A DNA stretch of 64,000 nucleotides from Desulfomicrobium apsheronum (GTDB lineage Bacteria; Desulfobacterota; Desulfovibrionia; Desulfovibrionales; Desulfomicrobiaceae). Shown piece after piece: positions 26,425 through 34,941 of the stretch. The translations under genes and the position numbers were made by a program. The DNA lies in the NCBI RefSeq assembly GCF_900114115.1, contig NZ_FORX01000021.1:1-64000 (forward strand), read 5' to 3'. The notes beneath the pieces are model-generated. The model did no database searches. It was not told the DNA's origin and saw nothing but the letters and a program-made list of their open reading frames with translations. Position 1 is the stretch's first letter; the number at the start of each line of letters is the position of its first letter.

Positions 26425-27339
26425 TCAGGAGGAGCGCGCGGTCTTGAATGCGGGGATGATGTCGGCCAGGGCCGCGTCAAGGCCCGGAAAGGCGAATTCG
26501 AATCCAAGGCGCACAAGTGCCTCGGGCTGGCAGCGCTGACCGGTCAGGAGCATGCCGGCCGCCTCCCCGAGGGCCAGGCGCAGCGCGAAGGAGGGTACGG
26601 GAAGAATGGCCGGGCGGCCCAGGCTCTTTGCCAGGCTTTGGGTGAAACGCGCGTTGGTCACGGGTTCCGGGGCGCAGGCGTTGAACGGGCCCGAGGCTTC
26701 ATGCGTTTCCAGCAGAAAGCTCATGACCCGCGTCAGATCGTTTATGTGAATCCAGGAGAACCACTGCCGCCCGTGTCCAATCCTGCCGCCAAGGCCCAGG
26801 GAGAAGGGCGTGATCATCTTGTCCAGCGCGCCGCCATGGCCAAGAACGACCGAGATGCGCGGGATGACCACCCTGTGTCCGAACTCCTGGGCATGCAGGG
26901 CCTCGGCCTGCCAGGCCTTGCAGACCTCGGCCAGGAAGCCGTTGCCGCGCGGGGTTTCCTCGGTGCAGACGGCGTCTCCGGCGTCGCCGTAAAAGCCTAT
27001 GGCGTTGGCGCAGAGCAGGGTCTTGCCCGTGGTGCGGGCCAGGGCATCGACAATGTGCCGCGTGCTCAGGACCCTTGATTGCAGGACGGCTTCCTTGCCG
27101 GCCTTGTTCCAGCGGGTCATGACCGGGCTTCCGGCCAAGTTGACCACCGCGTCGTGCTCGCCGACCAGATCCTGCCAGGGGCCCGGCGTGACCGGATCGG
27201 CGGTCACAACGCGAATCGGAGGGGAAAACCTGGCCTTTCCGGAGCGGGCGGCCACGGTAACCTCGTGGCCGCGCTCGGCGAGATGGGGCACAAGGTGCGC
27301 CCCCACGAATTCGGTCGCGCCGAAAGCAAGGATCTTCAT
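26425..27339 (-). CDS. TIGR01777-family NAD(P)-dependent epimerase
   Basis: The 304-aa Rossmann-fold protein begins 'MKILAFGATEFVGAHLVPHL', a variant of the GxxGxxG motif with Ala-Thr-Glu in the middle, and contains 'VVNLAGSPV--RWNKAGKE', 'IGFYGDAGD', 'PRISVVLGHGGALDKM' and 'WIHINDLTRVM'. These are hallmarks of the TIGR01777 (YfcH/SulA-like) epimerases; physiological substrates are unknown. The usual GATGFIG is changed to GATEFVG. It lies 16 bases downstream of the nifU-like gene and may be co-transcribed. Confidence 0.9.
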   Translation of the reverse strand: MKILAFGATEFVGAHLVPHLAERGHEVTVAARSGKARFSPPIRVVTADPVTPGPWQDLVGEHDAVVNLAGSPVMTRWNKAGKEAVLQSRVLSTRHIVDALARTTGKTLLCANAIGFYGDAGDAVCTEETPRGNGFLAEVCKAWQAEALHAQEFGHRVVIPRISVVLGHGGALDKMITPFSLGLGGRIGHGRQWFSWIHINDLTRVMSFLLETHEASGPFNACAPEPVTNARFTQSLAKSLGRPAILPVPSFALRLALGEAAGMLLTGQRCQPEALVRLGFEFAFPGLDAALADIIPAFKTARSS

Positions 27340-27355
27340 GGAAACCTCCCGTCCG

Positions 27356-27958
27356 TTACAGCCCGAAGTGTTTTTGGATGTAGCCCGACATCACCGCCTG
27401 TGCGTTTTCGTGACATTCTCCGCAGCCGGTGCCGATCTTGGTCATGTCCTGGAGTTCCGAGAAGCTTCTGACGCCTTCAAGGACGGCGTGCTCGATGTCC
27501 TCGTCCGTGACCTGCATGCACTCGCACACGATCTTCGCGCTCTGGGTCTTGATGCGGTCTTCCATGCCGTTCTTGCCGTAATAGTCGTCGATGGCGGCCC
27601 TGAGCGCCTTGTCGCCAAGCACCGAGCAGTGCACCTTGTTGTCCGGCAGACCGCCCAGCTCTTTCAGGATATCCTTGGCAGTGATGGCGTAGGCCTGGTC
27701 CAGGGTCATGCCGATGACCATCTCGGAGAGGATGGAGGTGCTCGCGATGGCGCTGGCGCAGCCGTATGTCCGCCACTTGCACTCTGTGATGGTCAGGTTC
27801 GCGGGGTCGACCTTGATGTAGACGATCATCTCGTCACCGCACTTGATGTTGCCCGTCTGTCCAATGCCGTGAAAGTCCGCCTCGTTGTCCTCGCGCAGAA
27901 TGTTGCGCGGGTTCATGAAGTGGTCCTTCACCTTGTCCGAATAGGTCCATTTTGACAT
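27356..27958 (-). CDS. nifU: NifU-type Fe-S cluster scaffold (IscU domain plus Bfd-like domain)
   Basis: The 200-aa protein has an IscU domain (~1-128) with the three scaffold Cys at 40, 67 and 111, and a Bfd-like [2Fe-2S] domain (~140-200) with Cys145, 147, 179 and 182. It lacks the C-terminal Nfu domain of full NifU, a layout I recall from Desulfovibrio and epsilonproteobacteria where it serves general Fe-S assembly. ATG 27958 lies one base from the cysteine desulfurase stop, so the genes are coupled. No nitrogenase genes are nearby. Confidence 0.93.
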   Translation of the reverse strand: MSKWTYSDKVKDHFMNPRNILREDNEADFHGIGQTGNIKCGDEMIVYIKVDPANLTITECKWRTYGCASAIASTSILSEMVIGMTLDQAYAITAKDILKELGGLPDNKVHCSVLGDKALRAAIDDYYGKNGMEDRIKTQSAKIVCECMQVTDEDIEHAVLEGVRSFSELQDMTKIGTGCGECHENAQAVMSGYIQKHFGL

Positions 27959-27959
27959 G

Positions 27960-29144
27960 TTATTTTCTCCTGTACGCAGTGGACATGGTCCGGATGCGGT
28001 CGATGATGATGGGGAGGTGGTGGAGCATGTAGTGCACGTCTTCCAGGGTGTTCTCGCGGCCCAGGCTGATGCGTACGGAGCCGTGGGCGTTTTCCACCGG
28101 CACGCCCGTGGCCATGATGACATGGGACGGGTCCAGGGAGCCCGACGCGCAGGCCGATCCCGTGGACACGGCGATGCCGACCAGATCGAGGTAAAGAAGG
28201 ATGGCTTCGCCCTCGGCCCCGGCAAAGGAGACGCTCAGCGTACCCGGAAGACAGTGCTCGGGGTGGCCCATGAAGAGCGCGTCCGGGATGGCTTCGGCGA
28301 TGCCGGCCTTCAGGATGTTCTTGAGCTCAAGCAGGCGTTTTTCCTCTTCTTCCATTTCAATTCCGCGCAGTTCCATGGCCTTGCCCATGCCGATGATGCC
28401 CAGGGAATTTTCCGTGCCCGCGCGGCGGCCGCCTTCCTGGTGTCCGCCCAGGATGAGCGGGCAGTAGGGCGCGCCCTTCTTGACGTACAGGGCTCCGATG
28501 CCCTTGGGGCCGTAAAGCTTGTGGGCGGAGATGGTCAGAAAATCCACGTCCAGGTCGCGCACGTCCACCGGGATCTTGCCCACGGACTGCACCGCGTCGG
28601 TGTGAAAAAGGGCTCCGCCCTCATGGGCGATGCGGGCCGCGGCCTTGATGTCCTGGATGGTGCCGATCTCGTTGTTGGCCATCATGATGGAGACCATTCC
28701 AACCTTGTCCGTGACGGCCCGGCGCAGTTCCTCAAGGTCGATGCGGCCGTATTTGTCCACGGACAGGTAGGTGATGTCGTGGCTCTTGCGCCCAAGGTCG
28801 CGGGCGGTGTTCAGCACGCAGGGGTGTTCGATGACCGTGGTCACCAGGCCGTTGCGTCCGCTCAGCGCGCATGAGCAGCGCGTGCTGTCGCAATGCAGCA
28901 GGGACAGGACCGTGTTGTTGGCCTCGGAGCCGCTGCCAACAAAAAGGATTTCGTCGGCATCCGCGCCGATGAAGGACGCGACTTTTTCCCGCGCATCCTC
29001 GATCCTTTCCCGCGCCTCGCGGCCGAAACCATGCATGCTGGAAGGGTTCCCAAATATTTCAAGACCCTCGATCAGGGCTTCTTTCACGCCCGGATGCAGA
29101 GGAGTGGTGGCATTGTTGTCAAAGTAAACGGTTCTATTTTCCAT
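27960..29144 (-). CDS. nifS: NifS-type cysteine desulfurase
   Basis: The 394-aa PLP enzyme abstracts sulfur from cysteine for the NifU scaffold. It starts 'VYFDNNATTPLHPGV', has 'GSGSEANNT', PLP Lys209 in 'SAHKLYGPKGIG' and catalytic Cys332 in 'STGSACASGS'. Normal length for NifS. First gene of the nifS-nifU pair, probably extended by the TIGR01777 epimerase. Confidence 0.94.
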   Translation of the reverse strand: MENRTVYFDNNATTPLHPGVKEALIEGLEIFGNPSSMHGFGREARERIEDAREKVASFIGADADEILFVGSGSEANNTVLSLLHCDSTRCSCALSGRNGLVTTVIEHPCVLNTARDLGRKSHDITYLSVDKYGRIDLEELRRAVTDKVGMVSIMMANNEIGTIQDIKAAARIAHEGGALFHTDAVQSVGKIPVDVRDLDVDFLTISAHKLYGPKGIGALYVKKGAPYCPLILGGHQEGGRRAGTENSLGIIGMGKAMELRGIEMEEEEKRLLELKNILKAGIAEAIPDALFMGHPEHCLPGTLSVSFAGAEGEAILLYLDLVGIAVSTGSACASGSLDPSHVIMATGVPVENAHGSVRISLGRENTLEDVHYMLHHLPIIIDRIRTMSTAYRRK

Positions 29145-29186
29145 GGCGGCTCCTTGTTTCGCAAAATTACGATGAAATCTTAATCC

Positions 29187-29942
29187 CTAATTCGGACCTG
29201 TCCACCCCGAAAAGGGGTGAAGAACGCCCGGAGTCGGGGATTTCGGCTCTTCGCCGTCCTCGTACCAGAGTCCGTCTTCCCAGCAAAAGAGCTGGTGCGG
29301 ATGGAATCCGGCCTTGTACGCCATACGCTCACATCCAGGCACTACATAACCCAGGTAGTAGTGGGCAAGTCCTCGTTTTTTTGTCTCCTCGATCTCGCGC
29401 AGCACGCTGAAGATGCCTGGGCTCAGGCTCGACGCGGCGGGATCGAAGACGAAATAGACGGAGCTCAGGCCATCGCTGCCAAGGTCCAGATATCCGGCCC
29501 CAAGCAGACGACCGTCATCCTCGTAGCGGGCCAGCAGGTTCGGGCAGGGCGAGGAGTGCAGGTTGGCGATGAATTCATCGAAGGTGCTCTCTTGTCCGAA
29601 ACGAACCTTGGAATGTACATGATACAGGTCAAAAAGTTCTTTTTCGTAGCGGACCGGGGCGAAACTGACGCCGACATGGCTGCAGCGGCGTAGTACGCGT
29701 TTTTGCCCGCGGCTGGGCTGGAATCGCTGCACGGGTATGCGCAGGGGGGTGCAGGCCCGGCAATCCGGGCAGGCGGGACGAAAGAAATAGTGGCCGAATT
29801 TGCGCCAGCCCCGGGACAAAAACCAGGAAAGCTCGTCGGCGTTCAGACTGTCGGCAAAGAAGAAGGAATAGACCATGGTTCTGCCCGGCAGATAGGGGCA
29901 GGGCGCGGGCGGCGAAAATTCAGGTTGGGAGTAGAGAATCAT
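29187..29942 (-). CDS. bpt: N-end rule aminoacyl-tRNA:protein transferase (Bpt/Ate type)
   Basis: The 251-aa protein matches the leucyl/arginyl-transferase family acting on N-terminal Asp/Glu: 'CPYLPGRTMVYSFFF', '[27 protein letters not shown]' with the CxxCRAC cluster, and 'YYLGYVVPGC-RMAYKAGFHPHQL'. Such proteins tag N-terminal acidic residues with Leu for ClpAPS degradation. ATG 29942 is used; a TTG at 29954 sits too near the AAGGAG. A long inverted repeat lies between this gene and glnS. Confidence 0.88.
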   Translation of the reverse strand: MILYSQPEFSPPAPCPYLPGRTMVYSFFFADSLNADELSWFLSRGWRKFGHYFFRPACPDCRACTPLRIPVQRFQPSRGQKRVLRRCSHVGVSFAPVRYEKELFDLYHVHSKVRFGQESTFDEFIANLHSSPCPNLLARYEDDGRLLGAGYLDLGSDGLSSVYFVFDPAASSLSPGIFSVLREIEETKKRGLAHYYLGYVVPGCERMAYKAGFHPHQLFCWEDGLWYEDGEEPKSPTPGVLHPFSGWTGPN

Positions 29943-29964
29943 GGCCGCGCCCAATGCTCCTTGT

Positions 29965-30015
29965 GCATACCGGACGACATGCGGGATTCGTCCCCATCGA
30001 TGCCGTCCGGTATGC
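29965..30015. terminator. Nested inverted repeat between glnS and bpt
   Basis: A perfect 12-bp inverted repeat (GCATACCGGACG at 29965-29976 and CGTCCGGTATGC at 30004-30015) encloses a second hairpin GGGA-TTCG-TCCC. It begins about ten bases after the glnS stop. There is no T-run, so it may be a factor-assisted terminator, an RNA-stabilising structure or a mobile palindrome. Confidence 0.55.
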
Positions 30016-30026
30016 TCATTGCCGTT

Positions 30027-31697
30027 CTATTTCGCCGTTTTGGACCAGGAATCACGCAATGTGACGGTCCTGTTGAAGACCGGGCGGCCAGTCCCGTGAT
30101 CATGGCGGTCCGCGCAGAAAAAGCCCTGCCGCTCGAACTGGAAGCGCGCCTCGGGGGCGGCCTGGATCAGGGATTTTTCAATCTTGCAGTCGGTCAGAAC
30201 CTCCAGGGAGGAAGCGTTGATCTGGGTCAGGAAATCGGCATCCTTGCCCGGTGATTCCACCGTAAAGAGGCGGTCATAGAGGCGCACCTCGGCCTGTGCG
30301 CAGTGCCGGGCGCCGACCCAGTGCAGGGTGCCCTTGACCTTGCGCCCGTCGGGGGCGTCCCCGCCCCGGCTTTCGGGGTCATAGGTGCAGATCACGGCCA
30401 TGATGGTCCCGTCGGATTTTTTGAGCACATCCTGACAGGTCACCAGATAGGCTCCGCGCAGACGCACCTCGCGACCGGGCGAGAGACGAAAATACTTGCC
30501 GGGCGGGTTTTCCATGAAATCCTCGGCTTCAATGAAGATCTCGCGCGAGAAGCCGACCTTCCGGCTGCCCATTTCGGGGTTTTTGGGATGGTTGGCCAGT
30601 TCGAAGAACTCTTCCTTGTCTTCGGGGTAGTTCTCGATGATCAGCTTGATCGGCCGCAGCACGGCCATGGCCCGGGGAGCGGCCGCGTCCAGATTCTCGC
30701 GCACGCAGTTTTCGAGCACGCCCATGTCCACGCAGCTGTCCGAGCGGCTGACCCCGATGCGCTCGCAGAAGTCCCGGATGGCTGCAGGCGGGAAGCCCCG
30801 GCGGCGCAGGCCGGAGATGGTGGGCATGCGCGGATCGTCCCAGCCCGCCACGACGTCGCCATCGACCAGGTTCTTGAGCTTGCGCTTGCTGGTCACGGTA
30901 TAATTGATGTTCAGGCGGTTGAATTCGTATTGAACGGGACGGCTGGGAACATCGAGCTGGTCGAGGAGCCAGTCGTAGAGGGGCTTGTGGTCCGCGAATT
31001 CGAGGGTGCAGATGGAGTGGGTGATGTGCTCCAGCGAATCGGACAGGCCATGGGCGAAGTCGTACATGGGGTAGATGCACCACGCATTTTTCGTGTTCTG
31101 GTGCTCCTGATGCAGGATGCGGTACAGGGCCGGGTCGCGCATGTTCATGTTCGGCGAGGCCATGTCTATCTTGGCCCGCAGGATGTGCGCGCCTTCGGGG
31201 AATTCCCCGGCGCGCATGCGGGAGAAGAGATCCAGGTTTTCCTCCACGGATCGGTCGCGGTAGGGGCTGTTTTTGCCGGGCTCGGTCAGGGTACCGCGAT
31301 ACAGGCGCGTGTCTTCGGCACAGAGCGAGCAGACGTAGGCCTTGCCCTTGGTGATCAGTTCCACCGCGAAGTCATGAAGACGTTCGAAGTGGTCCGAGGC
31401 ATGGTAGAGGTGCTCGCCCCAATCGAAGCCGAGCCAGCGCACGTCCTCCTTGATGGAGTTCACATAGACCGGATCTTCCTTGCCCGGGTTGGTGTCGTCG
31501 AAGCGCAGGTGGCAGCGTCCGCCGTAGTCGCGCGCCAGGCCGAAGTTCAGGCAGATGGACTTGGCGTGACCGATATGCAGGAACCCGTTGGGCTCGGGGG
31601 GAAATCGGGTGCAGACCCGGCCGTCGTTCCTGTTGTTTCTGAGGTCTTCCTCGATGATGGCGCGCAAAAAATTTGAGGGTGCGGATGGCGTGTCCAT
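30027..31697 (-). CDS. glnS: Glutaminyl-tRNA synthetase GlnS
   Basis: The 556-aa class I synthetase charges tRNA-Gln. It contains 'FPPEPNGFLHIGHAKSICLNFGLA' (HIGH at 41-44), 'RFDDTNP-KE' and the KMSKS equivalent 'VTSKRK' (268-273), plus the C-terminal beta-barrel anticodon domains from ~340. Length is typical. Its presence means the host makes Gln-tRNA directly, as gammaproteobacteria and some deltaproteobacteria do. Confidence 0.97.
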   Translation of the reverse strand: MDTPSAPSNFLRAIIEEDLRNNRNDGRVCTRFPPEPNGFLHIGHAKSICLNFGLARDYGGRCHLRFDDTNPGKEDPVYVNSIKEDVRWLGFDWGEHLYHASDHFERLHDFAVELITKGKAYVCSLCAEDTRLYRGTLTEPGKNSPYRDRSVEENLDLFSRMRAGEFPEGAHILRAKIDMASPNMNMRDPALYRILHQEHQNTKNAWCIYPMYDFAHGLSDSLEHITHSICTLEFADHKPLYDWLLDQLDVPSRPVQYEFNRLNINYTVTSKRKLKNLVDGDVVAGWDDPRMPTISGLRRRGFPPAAIRDFCERIGVSRSDSCVDMGVLENCVRENLDAAAPRAMAVLRPIKLIIENYPEDKEEFFELANHPKNPEMGSRKVGFSREIFIEAEDFMENPPGKYFRLSPGREVRLRGAYLVTCQDVLKKSDGTIMAVICTYDPESRGGDAPDGRKVKGTLHWVGARHCAQAEVRLYDRLFTVESPGKDADFLTQINASSLEVLTDCKIEKSLIQAAPEARFQFERQGFFCADRHDHGTGRPVFNRTVTLRDSWSKTAK

Positions 31698-31731
31698 GGT
31701 GATCCTTGAATGCTGCGTGGCGTCTTTGGGG

Positions 31732-32298
31732 TTATGAGTGTTGATCGCTTACGGTCAGGGGCATGGGCTCACAAGCCCGCCCGTTGATATGGGCCAGGAG
31801 CGCGTCGCGGGTGCTCGGAAAGGCCAGCTGGTCCCAGGGTATCTGCTCGCGCGTGAAGAGGGCGAGGTCTTCGGTCTCCTCGCCCGCACTGGGTTCCGCC
31901 GTGTCCATGTGGGCGCTGTAGACGATGATGACCGGCGGCCATCCGGCATAGGAGAAGACGCCGACCAGTCCGTCCAGGGTGATGTCGAGATTCACCTCTT
32001 CGCGGATTTCGCGGATGGCGGCCAGTTCGACGGGCTCGCCTTCATCCACATACCCTCCGGGCAGGAGCCATTTGTGGGTGTCGTCCGGTCGCTTGCGGCG
32101 CAGGAGCAGTATTTTGTCGCCGATCTCGAGGATGACGCAGGTTACGACCTTGGGGTCGAGATAGACCACGCCCGCGCATTTCGAGCAGACCAGGCGGGGC
32201 GGCTCGTCCGGGCGCAGGCGTTGCAACTCCAGGGGGGCTCCGCAGGCGGGGCAGAAACGGTAGCGGTCGTGACGGATGGGACCGGCGGTTGTGGTCAT
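31732..32298 (-). CDS. Nudix hydrolase with N-terminal zinc ribbon
   Basis: The 188-aa protein has a zinc ribbon (residues ~16-43; CPACG...CSKC) and a Nudix box 'GGYVDEGEPVELAAIREIREEVNLDI' matching Gx5Ex7REUxEExGU. This layout is seen in NudC-like and ADP-ribose/NADH-type pyrophosphatases. Substrate is not readable. It overlaps the nitroreductase gene by four bases, so the two are coupled. Confidence 0.9.
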   Translation of the reverse strand: MTTTAGPIRHDRYRFCPACGAPLELQRLRPDEPPRLVCSKCAGVVYLDPKVVTCVILEIGDKILLLRRKRPDDTHKWLLPGGYVDEGEPVELAAIREIREEVNLDITLDGLVGVFSYAGWPPVIIVYSAHMDTAEPSAGEETEDLALFTREQIPWDQLAFPSTRDALLAHINGRACEPMPLTVSDQHS

Positions 32299-32816
32299 GA
32301 GTAGGTGTTGGCCCTGATCGTGTGATCCTTGAGTGTTTCGCGGGCGTGTCCCGCGAGGGATTTGGCCGGATACCCGATGCTGATGATGGATTCAACCCGC
32401 AAATGGGGGGGGATGTGCAGAATCTCGCGCACGCGGTCCTCGGCCGATCTTTCCTGGTCGTGTGGGCGCAGGCGAATCTGCACCCAGCAGCTGCCAAGCC
32501 CCAGGCTCTCACAGGCCAGTTGGAGGATGATGGAGGCGATGGCGCAGTCTTCGATCCAGGTGTCGGCCTTGTCCTCGTTGCCGAGCACGGCCACGCCCAG
32601 GGCCGCCTCGCGCAGAAAATGCGCGCCGTGCGGTTTGGCCGTGGACAGGGCTTCAAGGAGGGCTTTGTCCGTGACGAAAATGAATTCCCAGGGATCGAGC
32701 CCCCGGGATGACGGCGAGCGCAGCACGGCCTCCTTGAGCTGGGCCAGGATTTCGGGCTCGATGGCTTGCGGAGTGTAGTGGCGGATGCTGCGGCGTTTGC
32801 GCAGGATTTCGAGCAT
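32295..32816 (-). CDS. Nitroreductase-family flavoprotein
   Basis: The 173-aa FMN-binding nitroreductase fold shows 'ILRKRRSIRHYTPQAIEPEIL', 'SPSSRGLDPWEFIFVTD' and 'DCAIASIILQLACESLGLGSCWVQIR'. Family members reduce nitro compounds, quinones or flavins with NAD(P)H. It is the first gene of a two-gene unit with the Nudix hydrolase. Confidence 0.88.
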   Translation of the reverse strand: MLEILRKRRSIRHYTPQAIEPEILAQLKEAVLRSPSSRGLDPWEFIFVTDKALLEALSTAKPHGAHFLREAALGVAVLGNEDKADTWIEDCAIASIILQLACESLGLGSCWVQIRLRPHDQERSAEDRVREILHIPPHLRVESIISIGYPAKSLAGHARETLKDHTIRANTYS

Positions 32817-32947
32817 GGTTTTTTCTCCCCGGCCGCTCTTTTAAGGATCGGCCATGGTGGTTGTGACCGCACTCCTTGATCAGTGCGGACGCATACCGTA
32901 TCAAAGCCCTCATTGGGCGGCAATCGCCGAATCCTGGTGCTTTCCAA

Positions 32948-32970
32948 GGAGGAACAATGGAGGAACAATG
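32948..32970 (+). repeat. Tandem duplication of the SD plus ATG unit
   Basis: The 11-bp unit GGAGGAACAAT appears at 32949 and, reduced to GGAGGAACAAT after one more G, again at 32959, giving two SD-ATG pairs. The first ATG (32957) reads only seven codons (MEEQWMD, stop), overlapping the true start of the transporter gene at 32968. It may be a simple slip or a minimal upstream ORF that dampens translation. Confidence 0.6.
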
Positions 32971-33411
32971 GATGGACTGATTCTCGTCTTGACAGCGCTG
33001 GCTGGGTGTCTCATGCCGGTCCAGCCGGCCGTTAACGCCGTGACCGCACACCTGATGAGCAGTCCGTACCTGGCCTCGTTCTTTTCATTTTTGACCGGAA
33101 CGCTGGTCTTGGGCCTTTTGTGCCTGTCCCTGCGCCTGCCCTGGCCCGACGGGAAAATCATGATGAGCCTGCCGTGGTGGGCCTGGACGGCCGGGCCCAT
33201 GGGGGCCTTCTTCGTGACCATGACCATCGTCGCCGTGCCGCGCCTTGGAGCCATGAGCGTCATGGCTCTCTTGATCGCCGGACAGATGGGCATCTCCCTG
33301 GTCCTGGATCATTTCGGGTGGCTTGGAATCCCGGCTCAGCCCATCTCCATGTGGCGGATTCTGGGCGCGATCCTGCTCTTCACCGGCGTGGTGCTGATCC
33401 GCAAATTTTAA
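32968..33411 (+). CDS. DMT-superfamily small membrane protein (YdcZ/DUF606 type)
   Basis: The 147-aa protein has ~5 TM helices and the DUF606 pattern: 'LVLTALAGCLMPVQPAVNAVTAHLMSSPYLASFFSFLTGTL', 'WAWTAGPMGAFFVTMTIVAVPRLGAMSVMALLIAGQM' and 'DHFGWLGIP-QPIS-WRILGAILLFTGVVLIRKF'. These half-size DMT proteins act at the inner membrane, sometimes as pairs; substrate unknown. ATG 32968 is the second of two SD-ATG pairs. It starts a plus-strand run with the DsrE-like and ITPase-like genes. Confidence 0.88.
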   Translation: MDGLILVLTALAGCLMPVQPAVNAVTAHLMSSPYLASFFSFLTGTLVLGLLCLSLRLPWPDGKIMMSLPWWAWTAGPMGAFFVTMTIVAVPRLGAMSVMALLIAGQMGISLVLDHFGWLGIPAQPISMWRILGAILLFTGVVLIRKF

Positions 33412-33422
33412 GGAGCTTGCTT

Positions 33423-33767
33423 ATGAAAACAGTGCTGTTCGTATTCAACGGCGACCCCATGTGCTTTATCCACGTGCTTCTGAACGCGCTCGACATGCAC
33501 GCCGCCGGGCACGAAGTCCGCGTCGTCATGGAAGGCGCGTCCGTGGCTCTGGCCCCGGCCCTGGTCAAACCCGAGCACCCCCTGGCCAAGCTTTTCGCCA
33601 AGGTTCGCGAAGCAGGACTGCTTGACGGCGCATGCAAGGCCTGCTCCGTCAAGCTCGGCGTCGCCGCCGAGGTCGAAGCCGCAGGTGTCGCGCTCATCGG
33701 CGACATGAACGGCCATCCGTCCATGCGCTCCTACATGGAAGCGGGATGCCAGGTCATCACGTTTTGA
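33423..33767 (+). CDS. DsrE-like small cytoplasmic protein
   Basis: The 114-aa protein has a DsrE/DsrF-like fold signature: 'MKTVLFVFNGDPMCFIHVLLNALDMHAAGHEVRVVMEG' and a CKAC Cys pair near residues 62-65, ahead of 'GVALIGDMNGHPSMRSYMEAGCQVI'. DsrE-like proteins often carry sulfur on a Cys; whether this one does is not known. The next gene's putative TTG start overlaps its TGA stop. Confidence 0.82.
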   Translation: MKTVLFVFNGDPMCFIHVLLNALDMHAAGHEVRVVMEGASVALAPALVKPEHPLAKLFAKVREAGLLDGACKACSVKLGVAAEVEAAGVALIGDMNGHPSMRSYMEAGCQVITF

Positions 33768-34321
33768 TCCGGGACAGCCAGATCGGCCAGGGTGGTGACG
33801 CTCCGCTGGTCATCCGGGTCGGTTCGCTCAACCCGGTCAAGCTCGGAGCCATCCGCGAGGTCATGTTGGGGCCTTTCCCCCTGGCCCGGTTCGAGCCCGT
33901 GTCCGCTCCCTCCGAGGTGCCGGATCAGCCTCTCGGAATTGAAGAGACCCTGCGCGGAGCAAAGAATCGCGCCAGGAACGCCTTTGCCGGTTGCACCCTG
34001 TCCGTGGCCCTGGAATCGGGCCTCATCGAGGTGCCCGGGTCCAATACCGGCTACATGAATCTGACGGCCTGCGCCATTTACGACGGCCGCGAAATGTATC
34101 TGGGGCTTGGCCCCGCTTTCGAGCTGCCCCCGGAAGTGACCCGGCTGGTGGTGGTCGAGGGCCTGGAACTTGATCCGGCCGTGCGCCGGGCCGGGCTGAC
34201 CGAGAACGAGCGTATCGGATATGCCCAAGGCATCATCGGGGTTTTGAGCGGCGGGCGGGTCACGCGCATGGATTACAGCCGGCCGGCGGTGTCCATGGCC
34301 CTGGTCCGCATGGGTCTTTAG
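33764..34321 (+). CDS. Inosine/xanthosine triphosphatase (YjjX/DUF84 type)
   Basis: The ~185-aa protein matches the DUF84 NTPases that remove non-canonical ITP/XTP: 'IRVGSLNPVKLGAIREVM', 'SAPSEVPDQPLGIEETLRGAKNRARNAF', 'VALESGLIEV' and 'GIIGVLSGGRVTRMDYSRPAVSMALVRM'. No ATG or GTG is in frame near the start; a TTG at 33764 overlapping the preceding TGA (TTGA) is the best candidate. Translation by coupling to the DsrE-like gene is likely. Confidence 0.82.
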   Translation: MIRDSQIGQGGDAPLVIRVGSLNPVKLGAIREVMLGPFPLARFEPVSAPSEVPDQPLGIEETLRGAKNRARNAFAGCTLSVALESGLIEVPGSNTGYMNLTACAIYDGREMYLGLGPAFELPPEVTRLVVVEGLELDPAVRRAGLTENERIGYAQGIIGVLSGGRVTRMDYSRPAVSMALVRMGL

Positions 34322-34493
34322 CCGCTTGGTCCCGCGCCGCGGGTTGTCTACGTCGCCTTGAAAAAAAGGATTTTCGCGTGCATTGTCATGAACTGCGGTC
34401 CCGGTTTTTCCCGCGCGCCCAAATTTAGTGGTCAACCTGCAAGAAGCGTTTTGAAACAATCGTAAGTTCAACCATATTGCCAACGAGGAAAAT

Positions 34494-34904
34494 ATGTCCC
34501 GCTCATATCTGGTCTATCGCTGCAAAGAAGGAGATGTGCTCAAGAAGCCCGAGGCCGTCATCGCCCTTTGGGACGAGGATGTGCCGCGTTTCTCCGAAAT
34601 CCTGGACGAGGCCACCGCCTCGCATCCCTCAAGGGCTCGCAAGCCGGGAGAATACTGGGAAATCGTGACCAAGGAAAAGGCCGACTCCTATGACTGGGAA
34701 AAGGTCGTGGCGCCGGTCAAGAACAAGGACCACGATCCGCTTGGCGACATGTGGAAGGAGCGCGCCAAGATCGAGAAGCTGATGGATGAGGGCGCGAGCC
34801 TGGAGCAGGCCCTGGACGTCATGACGCCGTTCAGCCACACGTTTCGTTACGAATCCGAGGCTCCAAAAAATCTTCTTCCCAAGATGGGCGAAGTCGAATC
34901 GTAG
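34494..34904 (+). CDS. Conserved-looking acidic protein of unknown function
   Basis: The 136-aa soluble protein begins 'MSRSYLVYRCKEGDVLKKPEAVIALWDEDVPRF' after SD GAGGAA. It has mixed charged helices and no Cys cluster or TM segment, and is probably cytoplasmic. I do not recognise the family. A hairpin (CGGGGC/GCCCCG, ~34912-34928) follows its stop and precedes the SD of the next gene. Confidence 0.7.
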   Translation: MSRSYLVYRCKEGDVLKKPEAVIALWDEDVPRFSEILDEATASHPSRARKPGEYWEIVTKEKADSYDWEKVVAPVKNKDHDPLGDMWKERAKIEKLMDEGASLEQALDVMTPFSHTFRYESEAPKNLLPKMGEVES

Positions 34905-34941
34905 CATTTTCGGGGCCCGGCGCCCCGTAAAGGAGACGCTC

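Noticed and set aside
27356-29144. NifU/NifS as a nitrogen-fixation locus
   Set aside because: No nif structural or regulatory genes are near, and the NifU lacks the Nfu domain; general Fe-S assembly is the simpler reading.
30303-31676. 457-aa plus-strand frame opposite glnS
   Set aside because: Antisense shadow of an unmistakable glutaminyl-tRNA synthetase.
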